Positions 1 to 7,300 of a stretch of 31,824 bases of DNA are shown here, piece by piece. Positions within the stretch are counted from its first letter, which is position 1. Every line of letters starts with the position of its first letter. The stretch is taken from positions 15,211-47,034 of the forward strand of contig DHFP01000167.1 of NCBI GenBank assembly GCA_002402315.1. Direction: 5' to 3'. Position numbers and translations under genes: made by a program. The notes below the pieces were generated by a model. That model saw only the letters and a program-made list of their open reading frames with translations, was not told the origin of the DNA and made no database searches. The stretch comes from Clostridiales bacterium UBA4821 (GTDB lineage Bacteria > Bacillota > Clostridia > Acetivibrionales > UBA4821).

Positions 1-32
1 ATAGCTTTTTTTATTGCTTTTTATGGTTTTAC

Positions 33-1493
33 TTATATTACTGATTTTCGCATAATATCAACCACAAAATCTACTTGCGATTCTGAGAATTTATTAAGCA
101 ATGCACTTGTTCCGTTCTTATTCTTGAATTCAAGTTCCTTATCGGATATAGGTAGAACTCTGAGAAAATTAATTTTCTTTCCATCTAATTCAAAATCCAG
201 GAATCCTCGTTCTTCAACCTTGGTATCCAACAGGAGGGCATCCTTCATCTCAGCTTCCTCAACGAATGAAAAATCAAATTCAACTGTACTTGAGTATTGT
301 ACATATGAATTATTAAGGAATGGATGGTAAGCCAAATTATATAACACCTTTCTTGCCCATATGGATTTTTCACTTGTATATATAATAAGTTCGGAGTAGG
401 GATTGACGCTATTTGAACCAATATTCACATTTTGTGCAATGTCACTCATCCCACCGGTTATGTAAGTCCAGAAGTAGCGCCCCTTTTGTGGGGGTATCTC
501 GTAGATATCTATGAAGGGCTTTTTCTCCTGGGCTATGGTATGCATTACTCTTGAAAATTCGCCCAAATATTTTTTGTAGTGTTTTTCTCTATGTATTACA
601 TAGCCTTTTGGATGGACCGGACACCTTTCCTTTTTGTTTTTAATCAGGTTTTCGATGAGTTCATCATTATAGTTTTCCAAGATAGTATTATAACATTCCA
701 TTGCATTATCATATTCTCCAAGCACACTATATAGGTCACCCAGGTTGTTTAAAATTTCAGGATTATATAGGTCCAGGTTTCTTGCTTTCTGATAGTATGC
801 TAGCGCTTCTTCGAGATTTCCAATATCAAAATAAGCATTGCCCATATTGTTCTGAGCGTCTACAAAATATGGATCCAGGTCTAATGCCATTGAGTATGTC
901 TGAATTGCCTGCTTATAGTTTTCCATTGAGCACAGGCAGTTGCCCATGTAGTAATAGACATCCGGGTATTTAGGATCCAGACATGCAGAATTCTTATAAA
1001 CTTTCATTGCTTCTTCCTTTAGATCCAGTTTATAGAGAGTATTTGCCATACTGCATTGAATAAATGCGTCATCCGGCTTAAGAGAAGCAGCTTTTTGCCT
1101 GCATTCAAGAGAATAATTAAGCATTTTTAGCTCTTCCCAGGCGTTTGCCATGTTATCAAATGCATATGGGTTGTCGGGGCCGAGTTCGAGAGATTTTTCA
1201 TATGCTTTTATAGCTTCTCCGTACCTTCTGAGCATACTATAGCAGTTTCCGATGAAGAAGTATACCTCTTTGCTGTCAGGTTGAATACGGGCATGACTTT
1301 TAAAGCTTTTTAAAGCTTCTTCAACTCTTCCCAAGGTAAGGTAAATTTCACCGAGCATATGATGGATTATAGGAACTTCATTTATTGATAATAACTTCTT
1401 GTATAATTCTATAGCCTCTGTGTATTGGCTGTTGGATTTTAATTGATGTGCAGTTGCTAAAATTGATTGGAAGTTTTCAATATTGATATCCAT
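33..1493 (-). CDS. TPR-repeat protein with Suppressor-of-fused-like C-terminal domain
   Basis: A 486-residue cytoplasmic protein with no signal peptide or membrane segment. Residues ~9-275 form about eight consecutive 34-residue tetratricopeptide repeats (recurring A/G at helix contacts, EEALKSF, GEAIKAYEKSLEL, EEALAYYQKA), a scaffold for protein contacts. Residues ~300-486 resemble the bacterial Sufu domain: a YFWTYITGGMSD segment, PYSELIIYTS, a W..LYNLAYHPF stretch, and a closing INFLRVLPIS-KELEF-NG block. Bacterial Sufu proteins have no settled biochemical function and often occur in contact-dependent or toxin-immunity settings. The ATG is chosen because GGGGAGG lies 6-7 nt upstream. The gene is transcribed alone, toward the left edge, from the promoter at 1523-1551. 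No clear terminator is visible before position 1. The TPR assignment is certain; the Sufu assignment is by pattern recall and is likely rather than proven. Confidence 0.85.
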   Translation of the reverse strand: MDINIENFQSILATAHQLKSNSQYTEAIELYKKLLSINEVPIIHHMLGEIYLTLGRVEEALKSFKSHARIQPDSKEVYFFIGNCYSMLRRYGEAIKAYEKSLELGPDNPYAFDNMANAWEELKMLNYSLECRQKAASLKPDDAFIQCSMANTLYKLDLKEEAMKVYKNSACLDPKYPDVYYYMGNCLCSMENYKQAIQTYSMALDLDPYFVDAQNNMGNAYFDIGNLEEALAYYQKARNLDLYNPEILNNLGDLYSVLGEYDNAMECYNTILENYNDELIENLIKNKKERCPVHPKGYVIHREKHYKKYLGEFSRVMHTIAQEKKPFIDIYEIPPQKGRYFWTYITGGMSDIAQNVNIGSNSVNPYSELIIYTSEKSIWARKVLYNLAYHPFLNNSYVQYSSTVEFDFSFVEEAEMKDALLLDTKVEERGFLDFELDGKKINFLRVLPISDKELEFKNKNGTSALLNKFSESQVDFVVDIMRKSVI

Positions 1494-1522
1494 AATTACC
1501 TCCCCTTATTGTTTTAATTATA

Positions 1523-1551
1523 ATTATATCAGATATTTTCATTAAGGTAAA
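1523..1551 (-). promoter_or_regulatory. Sigma-A-like promoter of the TPR gene
   Basis: On the minus strand: TTTACC (1546-1551), a 17-nt spacer, then a consensus TATAAT (1523-1528). It lies about 30 nt upstream of the TPR start codon, so the leader is very short. Seen in sequence; not tested. Confidence 0.6.
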
Positions 1552-1583
1552 AATTAGTTTAAAAAAATTATTAAAAATTTATT

Positions 1584-1646
1584 GATAAAAGTGTGTCAGG
1601 GGGACGGGTACTTTGACAGTACCTGTCCCCCTGACACACTTTTATC
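1584..1646. repeat. 29-bp-arm palindrome (GTGTGTCAGGGGGAC type) at the toxin gene 3' end
   Basis: Arms 1584-1612 and 1618-1646 are reverse complements except at one position, which is a G:U pair in RNA. They enclose a 5-nt loop, TTGAC. The right arm contains the stop codon of the small minus-strand gene (1642-1644). It could act as a transcription terminator or mRNA stabiliser. The core matches a dispersed palindrome type I recall from many Firmicutes genomes, where such repeats are linked to REP-type tyrosine transposases; that link is recall, not shown here. Confidence 0.8.
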
Positions 1647-1887
1647 TTCCTTTGGATATTTTGTTGAACTCTCTTTTTTCAGTATATAGCTGATGTTTTA
1701 ATATCTCTTGAAAGAGTCGTGAAGGTATTTCTTTTTGTTTTGCAAAACTGACTTTTGTTCTCCATATTTCTCCGTTAGGCAGTTTCTTTTCATAGTAGTC
1801 GTGGTCTGCCGTCCGTATCTTTTCCCACTTTGCTCCATACCTATCATCATTTAATATAAACCTTTCAAGCTCTCTAAATGTTGGCAA
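1642..1887 (-). CDS. Small HicA-like toxin candidate of a type II toxin-antitoxin pair
   Basis: An 81-residue basic protein starting at TTG, with AGAAGG 8 nt upstream, 15 nt after the stop of the preceding minus-strand gene. The middle reads HDYYEKKLPNGEIWRTKVS and is followed by KEIPSRLFQEILKHQL. This resembles a HicA-like group often annotated as cytotoxic translational repressor of a toxin-antitoxin system, in which a small double-stranded-RNA-binding-like fold with an active His cleaves mRNA. Size, strand, gene order (antitoxin first) and tight spacing all fit a toxin. Its last codons run into the 1584-1646 palindrome. The family name is an inference from pattern; mRNA cleavage is not shown. 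Confidence 0.6.
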   Translation of the reverse strand: MPTFRELERFILNDDRYGAKWEKIRTADHDYYEKKLPNGEIWRTKVSFAKQKEIPSRLFQEILKHQLYTEKREFNKISKGR

Positions 1888-1902
1888 TTTTGTTACCTTC
1901 TC

Positions 1903-2361
1903 TTAACCATTATTATTATACTTTAGTAGCTTTATTATTTCTTCATCGGTGTCACAAAAGCTAAGTTGTAAAAGTGGAATAAGATGATCCTTACGGTTTG
2001 GTGACTTTAAGTATGCATCAATATCTTTTTTATAGTCCTCTGCATACATCTTTAAATCTTCAATTAACTCTTTTGTTGCTTCATTTATGTTCTCTCCATT
2101 AACTGCTATACCAAAGAAAGGCATTGATAAGGTAACTGTATTATCTTGCTCCTTATATACCTCAACAAGAAACTCATCTTTTACCAGATACCTTAAAATT
2201 TTATGTTGTAATATTGCCCTTGATATTATTGCATACTCCTTTGATCCACCGGCAACTTTCTTCTTGGTTATAACAGGAAACTTTGTTTTTTCAACTTCAT
2301 CAAGAACTTCGCCAAGATGATCCCTTAGCTCAGTTGAATACATTTCTTTGAGCATACTCAT
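1903..2361 (-). CDS. Phd/YefM-like antitoxin candidate
   Basis: A 152-residue protein. Residues ~5-50 (ELRDHLGEVLDEVEKTKFPV, then a Lys-rich turn and EYAIIS) look like the N-terminal DNA-binding fold of Phd/YefM antitoxins. The C-terminal half is helical and acidic (INEATKELIEDLKMYAEDY, DTDEEIIKLL), as expected of a toxin-neutralising arm, and is longer than in the usual ~80-residue Phd. Start choice: an upstream in-frame GTG at 2373 overlaps the AGGAGGTG ribosome site, so ATG 2361 (11 nt after AGGAGG) is preferred; ATG 2355 is also possible. The toxin-like gene follows after 15 nt. Autoregulation is likely for this family, and TTGTACA repeats cover the promoter. Moderately sure of antitoxin; the exact family is less certain. 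Confidence 0.6.
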   Translation of the reverse strand: MSMLKEMYSTELRDHLGEVLDEVEKTKFPVITKKKVAGGSKEYAIISRAILQHKILRYLVKDEFLVEVYKEQDNTVTLSMPFFGIAVNGENINEATKELIEDLKMYAEDYKKDIDAYLKSPNRKDHLIPLLQLSFCDTDEEIIKLLKYNNNG

Positions 2362-2378
2362 ACCCCCTCTCACCTCCT

Positions 2379-2416
2379 ATTATATCATAGTTATACATGC
2401 TGTACAAGTTGTACAA
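2379..2416 (-). promoter_or_regulatory. Promoter and possible autoregulatory operator of the toxin-antitoxin pair
   Basis: On the minus strand: TTGTAC (2402-2407), a 17-nt spacer and TATAAT (2379-2384). The -35 box is the second of two tandem TTGTACA units 9 bp apart (the other at 2411-2416), which makes a plausible binding site for the antitoxin. The -10 box directly abuts the AGGAGG ribosome site, so a start 6-7 nt downstream would leave almost no leader. Confidence 0.55.
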
Positions 2417-2470
2417 ATATATTACTGCTTTATCTTATGTATTCTAACGTTATTTATACACTTAAATAGT

Positions 2471-2522
2471 AAAAGTGTGTCAGGGGTATAGGTACTTTGA
2501 CATAAAAACTTATGTCAAAGTA
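2471..2522. repeat. Second copy of the GTGTGTCAGGGG repeat with a 13-bp hairpin
   Basis: Positions 2471-2502 repeat 1587-1618 in the same orientation, differing mainly in the four bases after CAGGGG (TATA here, GACG there). The right half is not the same palindrome: instead a perfect hairpin (arms 2493-2505 and 2510-2522, loop AAAC) is built on its TACTTTGACATAA end. With 1584-1646 it brackets the toxin-antitoxin cassette. Confidence 0.7.
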
Positions 2523-2527
2523 AATTC

Positions 2528-2555
2528 TTTATTACTATTAATATAGCACTATAAT
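2528..2555 (+). promoter_or_regulatory. Weak promoter candidate for the oxidoreductase gene
   Basis: TTTATT (2528-2533), a 16-nt spacer and TATAAT (2550-2555), about 60 nt before the chosen start at 2616. The -10 box is good; the -35 box is poor. Confidence 0.35.
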
Positions 2556-2615
2556 TACATGACTAAGCAAAAAAATAGGCATACTAGAAAAAAATATTTA
2601 GGAGGCCTTATTTTT

Positions 2616-3716
2616 ATGAAGACAGTGCGGTTAGGTATAATAGGTACGGGTATGGCATGGGAGTGGATACATTACCCTGCCATAAAGGAATTGGGAGACC
2701 GGTATAAAGTTGTTGCCATGGCAAACCGGACAAAAAGCGATGCTGAAGCAGCAGCAAAGAAGATAGGGTTAGAACCGGTCAATATTTATGACGATTATAA
2801 GGAACTTCTTGCAAGGGATGACGTTGACGCAGTACTAATTTTAGTACCAATAAGCATGAATTATGTGATTTCAGAGGATTCGGCAAAAGCAGGTAAGAAT
2901 ATTATATGTGAAAAGCCGCTTGCACCAAACCTCGATCAAGCTAGGAAGTTCGCTGGAATACCGGGAAAATATGGGATAAAGGTTATGATTGCTGAGAATT
3001 TCAGGTATAGTGACGAGATAAACAAAATACGGGACATAATAAGTCAGGGAAAGATTGGACAGCCGATATATTTTATTTGGAATGAGGTCGAGTGTTTTCA
3101 GTGCATCATGGATGAGAATACTTACGCTGCGGCCGAATGGAGGCAGCATCCGGATTTCAGGGGCGGAGCATTTCTGGATGCCGCCCTGCATAACATAGCC
3201 GGCATTAGGCATATTTTTGGCGCGGTTGAAAGAGTACAAGCTTTTGGAAAACCGTTGGGAAAAGATTTTAATCCCTATGTTTCGGTTAATGCAAATGTAC
3301 TATTTAAGAATGGCGTCATAGGGCAGTTTACGTATTTTCCTACCGGAAAGGAAATGCAAAAGCCGTTAGTAGGGTTAAGGATATTTGGGACCAATGGAAT
3401 GATTTATCTGGAGAATAAAAAGTCGGGCATTATAAATATAGCCTACAATGATGGCAAAACTGAGCAGGTTGGCTTTATACCTGAACGGGGTTACTATAAT
3501 GAGCTGCTTAACTTTTACAATGCAATGAATGGAACCGAAGAGATTTCGGTGACGCCGGAGATAGAGTATGGGGATGTTAAGATGGTGTTTGATATACTTA
3601 AGTCTATAGAGAAGAAAGCGATAATTGAGGTTGACACTGAACCGAAGAGGGTTAGGGAACGGGAAGACTATAATATAAGAGTGTCAGATTATATTGATGT
3701 TAAATATTTACAGTAG
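2616..3716 (+). CDS. Gfo/Idh/MocA family NAD(P)-dependent oxidoreductase
   Basis: A 366-residue cytosolic sugar- or inositol-type dehydrogenase. The N-terminal Rossmann fold is clear (LGIIGTGMAWEW near residue 5). Next come the family EKPLAPN motif around residue 95 (lysine of the active-site EKP), ENFRYS, and the C-terminal substrate domain with GGAFLDAALHNI, where Asp and His stand in the usual D-x3-H active-site arrangement. The substrate cannot be read from sequence and no sugar operon surrounds it. Start: an in-frame ATG exists at 2559, but AGGAGG at 2600-2605 places the real start at 2616, directly before the MKTVRLGIIG opening. Immediately after its TAG, the frame continues open as a pseudogene remnant (3717-3959). 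Confidence 0.9.
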   Translation: MKTVRLGIIGTGMAWEWIHYPAIKELGDRYKVVAMANRTKSDAEAAAKKIGLEPVNIYDDYKELLARDDVDAVLILVPISMNYVISEDSAKAGKNIICEKPLAPNLDQARKFAGIPGKYGIKVMIAENFRYSDEINKIRDIISQGKIGQPIYFIWNEVECFQCIMDENTYAAAEWRQHPDFRGGAFLDAALHNIAGIRHIFGAVERVQAFGKPLGKDFNPYVSVNANVLFKNGVIGQFTYFPTGKEMQKPLVGLRIFGTNGMIYLENKKSGIINIAYNDGKTEQVGFIPERGYYNELLNFYNAMNGTEEISVTPEIEYGDVKMVFDILKSIEKKAIIEVDTEPKRVREREDYNIRVSDYIDVKYLQ

Positions 3717-3959
3717 GTAAAGAGTACCGGAAAGGATGCTCATTCGGATGGACAAGTATTCATATCTGCTTATGACGATGGTACGGGAATCCAAGAGCTC
3801 AGGTATAAACTGGATGATAGCAAAAGCGCTTACGGATTTCCCAAGAGCTTTTTGGAAGTCCAGGTTCCGCTTGACGGAAACCCGCATAGCATATGGATTA
3901 GTACGGACGACAGGACCGGAAACAACAGCATGATTGACGTATTCATTCCTGCACTTTAG
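3717..3959 (+). pseudogene. C-terminal remnant of a surface-type Ig-like protein
   Basis: An open stretch of 80 codons with no start codon or ribosome site of its own. It begins in the codon right after the oxidoreductase stop and stays in the same frame to TAG 3957-3959. Its translation (ISAYDDGTGIQELRYKLDD, later HSIWISTDDRTGNNSMIDV) has the look of a final bacterial Ig/fibronectin-type repeat from an exported protein, where 'D-G-S-G-I-x-x-I-x-Y-x-L/I-D' is a common motif. I take it as the surviving 3' end of a larger gene joined to the oxidoreductase by deletion. The alternative, that UAG readthrough makes an oxidoreductase-Ig fusion, is possible but unlikely. It is followed directly by a good terminator. 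Confidence 0.6.
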
Positions 3960-3977
3960 TCTAAATAGTATTTTGTA

Positions 3978-4005
3978 AGGGATTGCGAAAGCAGTCCCTA
4001 TTTTT
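3978..4005 (+). terminator. Intrinsic terminator after the oxidoreductase/remnant
   Basis: Stem AGGGATTGC/GCAGTCCCT (3978-3986 with 3991-3999, one G:U) closed by a GAAA tetraloop, then ATTTTT and a T-rich run. Confidence 0.85.
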
Positions 4006-4068
4006 CTGTCCTTTCTTCTTTAGTCAATGTTGTTTAGAATAACCGTTTCCAATAACTTTTATAAATTA

Positions 4069-4097
4069 TTGATTTTAGAAACATGTCTTGTTATACT
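4069..4097 (+). promoter_or_regulatory. Sigma-A-like promoter for purL
   Basis: TTGATT (4069-4074), a 17-nt spacer and TATACT (4092-4097). Transcription should start near 4104, about 215 nt upstream of the purL start codon and just before the inverted-end element at 4119-4279. No PurR-type box or purine riboswitch core was recognised. Confidence 0.6.
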
Positions 4098-4118
4098 GAA
4101 CTTATCAAGTTAATAATA

Positions 4119-4279
4119 AGAGCTTATCCGTGAATAAGGGTGCTGCTAAGTGGCTAGATGATTTTTCAAAATACAAGGCGGAGGAAAGCGCAATAATTGT
4201 TTTATTGCAACTGACGGCAACGAAGTATTTTGGGAAATCAGCAGTCAATGAGTAGTACAATTATTTGCGGATAAGCTCT
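4119..4279 (+). repeat. 161-bp inverted-end element (MITE-like or structured leader) upstream of purL
   Basis: The ends are near-perfect inverted repeats: 4119-4137 and 4261-4279 match at 17 of 19 positions when one is reverse-complemented (AGAGCTTATCCG core). Inside, a second pairing joins CAAAATAC (ending at 4174) to GTATTTTG (from 4225), with GCTG/CAGC flanks. A terminal hairpin GCAATAA/TTATTGC sits at 4190-4208. The whole unit can fold into one long rod. It holds no open reading frame of use. The segment with ACAAGGCGGAGGAAAGCG and ACTGACGGCAACGAAGTA resembles, from memory, a dispersed clostridial repeat, so a MITE-like element is the first reading. Because the promoter lies upstream, it is transcribed into the purL leader. 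Confidence 0.65.
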
Positions 4280-4319
4280 AGATTAATTCATATAAAGGTA
4301 AATGAAAGAGGGGACTTTC

Positions 4320-7300
4320 ATGGCTGGTATTGTGAGGCGTGTATTTGTCGAAAAGAAAAAAGGCTTCGATGTTGAAGCTCAAAAGCTGCTTCGTGATTTG
4401 AAGCAGAACCTTGGCATAAAGGGGCTTGAGTCGGTAAGGATTTTAAATAGGTATGATATTTCGGGAATATCGGATGATGAGTATCAATATGCCCGTGGAA
4501 CAATCTTCTCCGAGCCGCCTGTTGACCTGATATATGATGAGGAGGTAAAAAAAGATTTTGGCTCAAGGGTTTTAGCCATAGAGTATCTTCCAGGCCAGTA
4601 TGATCAGAGAACTGATTCAGCATCCCAGTGTGTCCAGATTCTTACCCAGGGTGAGAGGCCGAAGGTTAAAACAGCAAAACTATTAGTATTCGAAGGTCAA
4701 GTTTCGAATCAAGAGTATAATAAAATCAAGCAGTATTGTATAAACCCTATTGAAACACGCGAAGCATCTTTGGACAAGCCATCAACTTTGAATGTTGATA
4801 CTGTTGAACCGGAGGATGTTAAGGTTTCGGAAGGGTTTATTAATTTTTCGCGGGAACAGTTGGAAGGGTTAATTTCAAAAATGGGTTTGGCTATGTCTTT
4901 GGAAGATATTGAGCTTTGCCAATCTTATTTCAGGGATACGGAAAAAAGAGACCCAACAATTACAGAGATCAGGTTACTTGATACCTATTGGTCAGATCAC
5001 TGCCGGCACACTACTTTCTTAACAAGTATTAATGAAGTTGGTTTTCAGGATGGGCCTTATACTGATGCTATTAAGTCTGCGTATGAAAGTTATTTGAATT
5101 CAAGGGCATTTATTTACGGAGAAAAGGAAAGAGATATATGTCTCATGGATATTGCTACTATAGCAATGAAAGAACTAAAAGCTAAAGGGATGGTTGATGA
5201 TCTGGATGTATCTGATGAGAATAATGCATGCAGTATAAATGTCAATGTTGATGTAAACGGTGAGAATCAGGAATGGCTGGTTATGTTCAAGAATGAAACC
5301 CATAACCACCCTACCGAAATCGAACCTTTTGGAGGCGCTGCTACCTGCCTGGGCGGCGCTATAAGAGACCCGTTGTCCGGAAGGACGTATGTTTATCAGG
5401 CTATGAGGGTTACCGGAAGCAGTGATCCCCGGACAAAAGTGGAGGATACCATTCCGGGCAAGCTTCCTCAAAGAAAGATTACTACCGAAGCAGCTGCCGG
5501 ATACAGTTCATATGGAAATCAGATTGGACTGGCAACCGGCCAGGTTGCAGAAATATATGATGAAGGTTATGCAGCCAAAAGAATGGAGATTGGCGCCGTT
5601 ATTGGAGCAGCTCCCAAGAAAAATGTAGTCAGGGAAAAACCGGTTGAGGGTGACGTTGTTATTTTACTGGGTGGTAGAACCGGCCGTGATGGATGCGGAG
5701 GTGCAACAGGTTCTTCAAAGGAACACAATGAAGAATCCCTCCTGACATGCGGTGCAGAGGTTCAAAAGGGTGATGCTCCGACAGAAAGAAAATTACAGAG
5801 ATTATTTAGGAATCCTGTTGTCAGTACAATGATAAAAAAATGTAATGATTTTGGTGCGGGAGGAGTTTCGGTAGCAATTGGAGAACTGGCTGATGGAGTG
5901 GATGTTGACCTTGATGCTGTACCGAAGAAGTATGAGGGTCTGGATGGAACAGAGCTTGCCATTTCAGAATCCCAGGAGCGTATGGCTGTTGTTGTCTCCG
6001 GCCAAAATGCCAAGGCATTTATTGATGCAGCAAGAGAGGAAAACCTTGAAGCCACTGTGGCAGCCAAGGTGACCGGAGACAGCAGGGTAAGAATGACCTG
6101 GAGAGGAACAAGAATTGTAGACATAAGCAGGGACTTTTTAAACACCAATGGCGCAAAACAGGCTGCCCAAGTTGTTGTTATGCCTCCTGATAGCGATAAC
6201 AAGTTCTTTGACTTTTTACCTCAGGAAGTTGAAAAGTCATTTAATGATTTAGAGAAAGCATGGCTAACCAATCTTGAAAGGTTGAATGTATGCAGTCAGA
6301 AGGGTTTGGTGGAGAGATTCGACAGTACAATTGGTGCAGGGTCGGTAATCATGCCGTTTGGAGGCAAGTACCAGATGACACCTGCTGAAAGCATGATAGC
6401 CAAGATACCGGTACTGGTTGGAGAAACTCAGACTGCAACCATAATGTCTTATGGGTATAACCCGTCCATCAGTAGATGGAGTCCGTTCCATGGCGCGGTA
6501 TATGCAATAGTTGAAGCAACCGCCAAGATTGCGGCTGCCGGAGGAAACTATAAAAATATAAGGTTAACACTTCAGGAATACTTCGAAAAGCTGGGCAAGG
6601 ACCCTGTAAAGTGGGGCAAGCCATTCAGCACGCTTCTAGGGGCGTACTATGCGCAGATGAAATTGGGAATTCCGGCAATAGGCGGTAAGGACAGCATGTC
6701 GGGAACCTTCAAGGATATGAATGTTCCGCCAACATTAGTGGCTTTTGGAGTAAATGTTACTGACGTAGACAATGTTATTTCACCTGAATTTAAGAAAATA
6801 GGCAGCAAGGTTGCACTTGTTGCTCTGAAACGTGATGAAAATGACCTGCCGGATTTTGAGCAGTTGGATAGTAATTACTCACGTATCCGGGAACTTATTC
6901 TGGAAGGCAGGGTACTTTCGGCACATACTGTGAAAGCAGGTGGAATTGCTGAAGCAATAAGCAAGATGTGTTTTGGGAACATGATTGGTTTTACCTTTAA
7001 AGAAGAAGTTGACCCGAGAACTTTATTTACTGCAGATTATGGTTCGATAGTGTTGGAAATATCGTCTGACTTCTGCGTCAGGCAAAGCCTGGAAGGCTTG
7101 GAATTCAATTTTATAGGATATACTCAAGCTGAACCGGCCATCAATGTAAATGGTGTAAGAATTGATCTGAATACTGCTGTTGACAGCTGGCTGAGGCCCT
7201 TGGAGGCAATTTTCCCAACCAGAACAGAAGTGAGGGAAGAACAGTCAAGGAAATACTCATATGAAAAGAGAAATGGTTCAAAACCAAGGATAAGTATTGC

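Noticed and set aside
3736..3933. Plus-strand frame of 65 codons in the oxidoreductase downstream region
   Set aside because: No ribosome site, and its translation lacks any family pattern. The overlapping phase 3717-3959 gives a recognisable Ig-like tail.
4098..4319. Purine riboswitch ahead of purL
   Set aside because: I did not find the conserved junction and loop-loop bases of guanine/adenine or PRPP-type aptamers by eye. The leader instead holds the inverted-end element.
5762..6202. 146-codon minus-strand frame inside purL
   Set aside because: Ser/Pro-rich antisense shadow of a highly conserved PurL segment, with no ribosome site.
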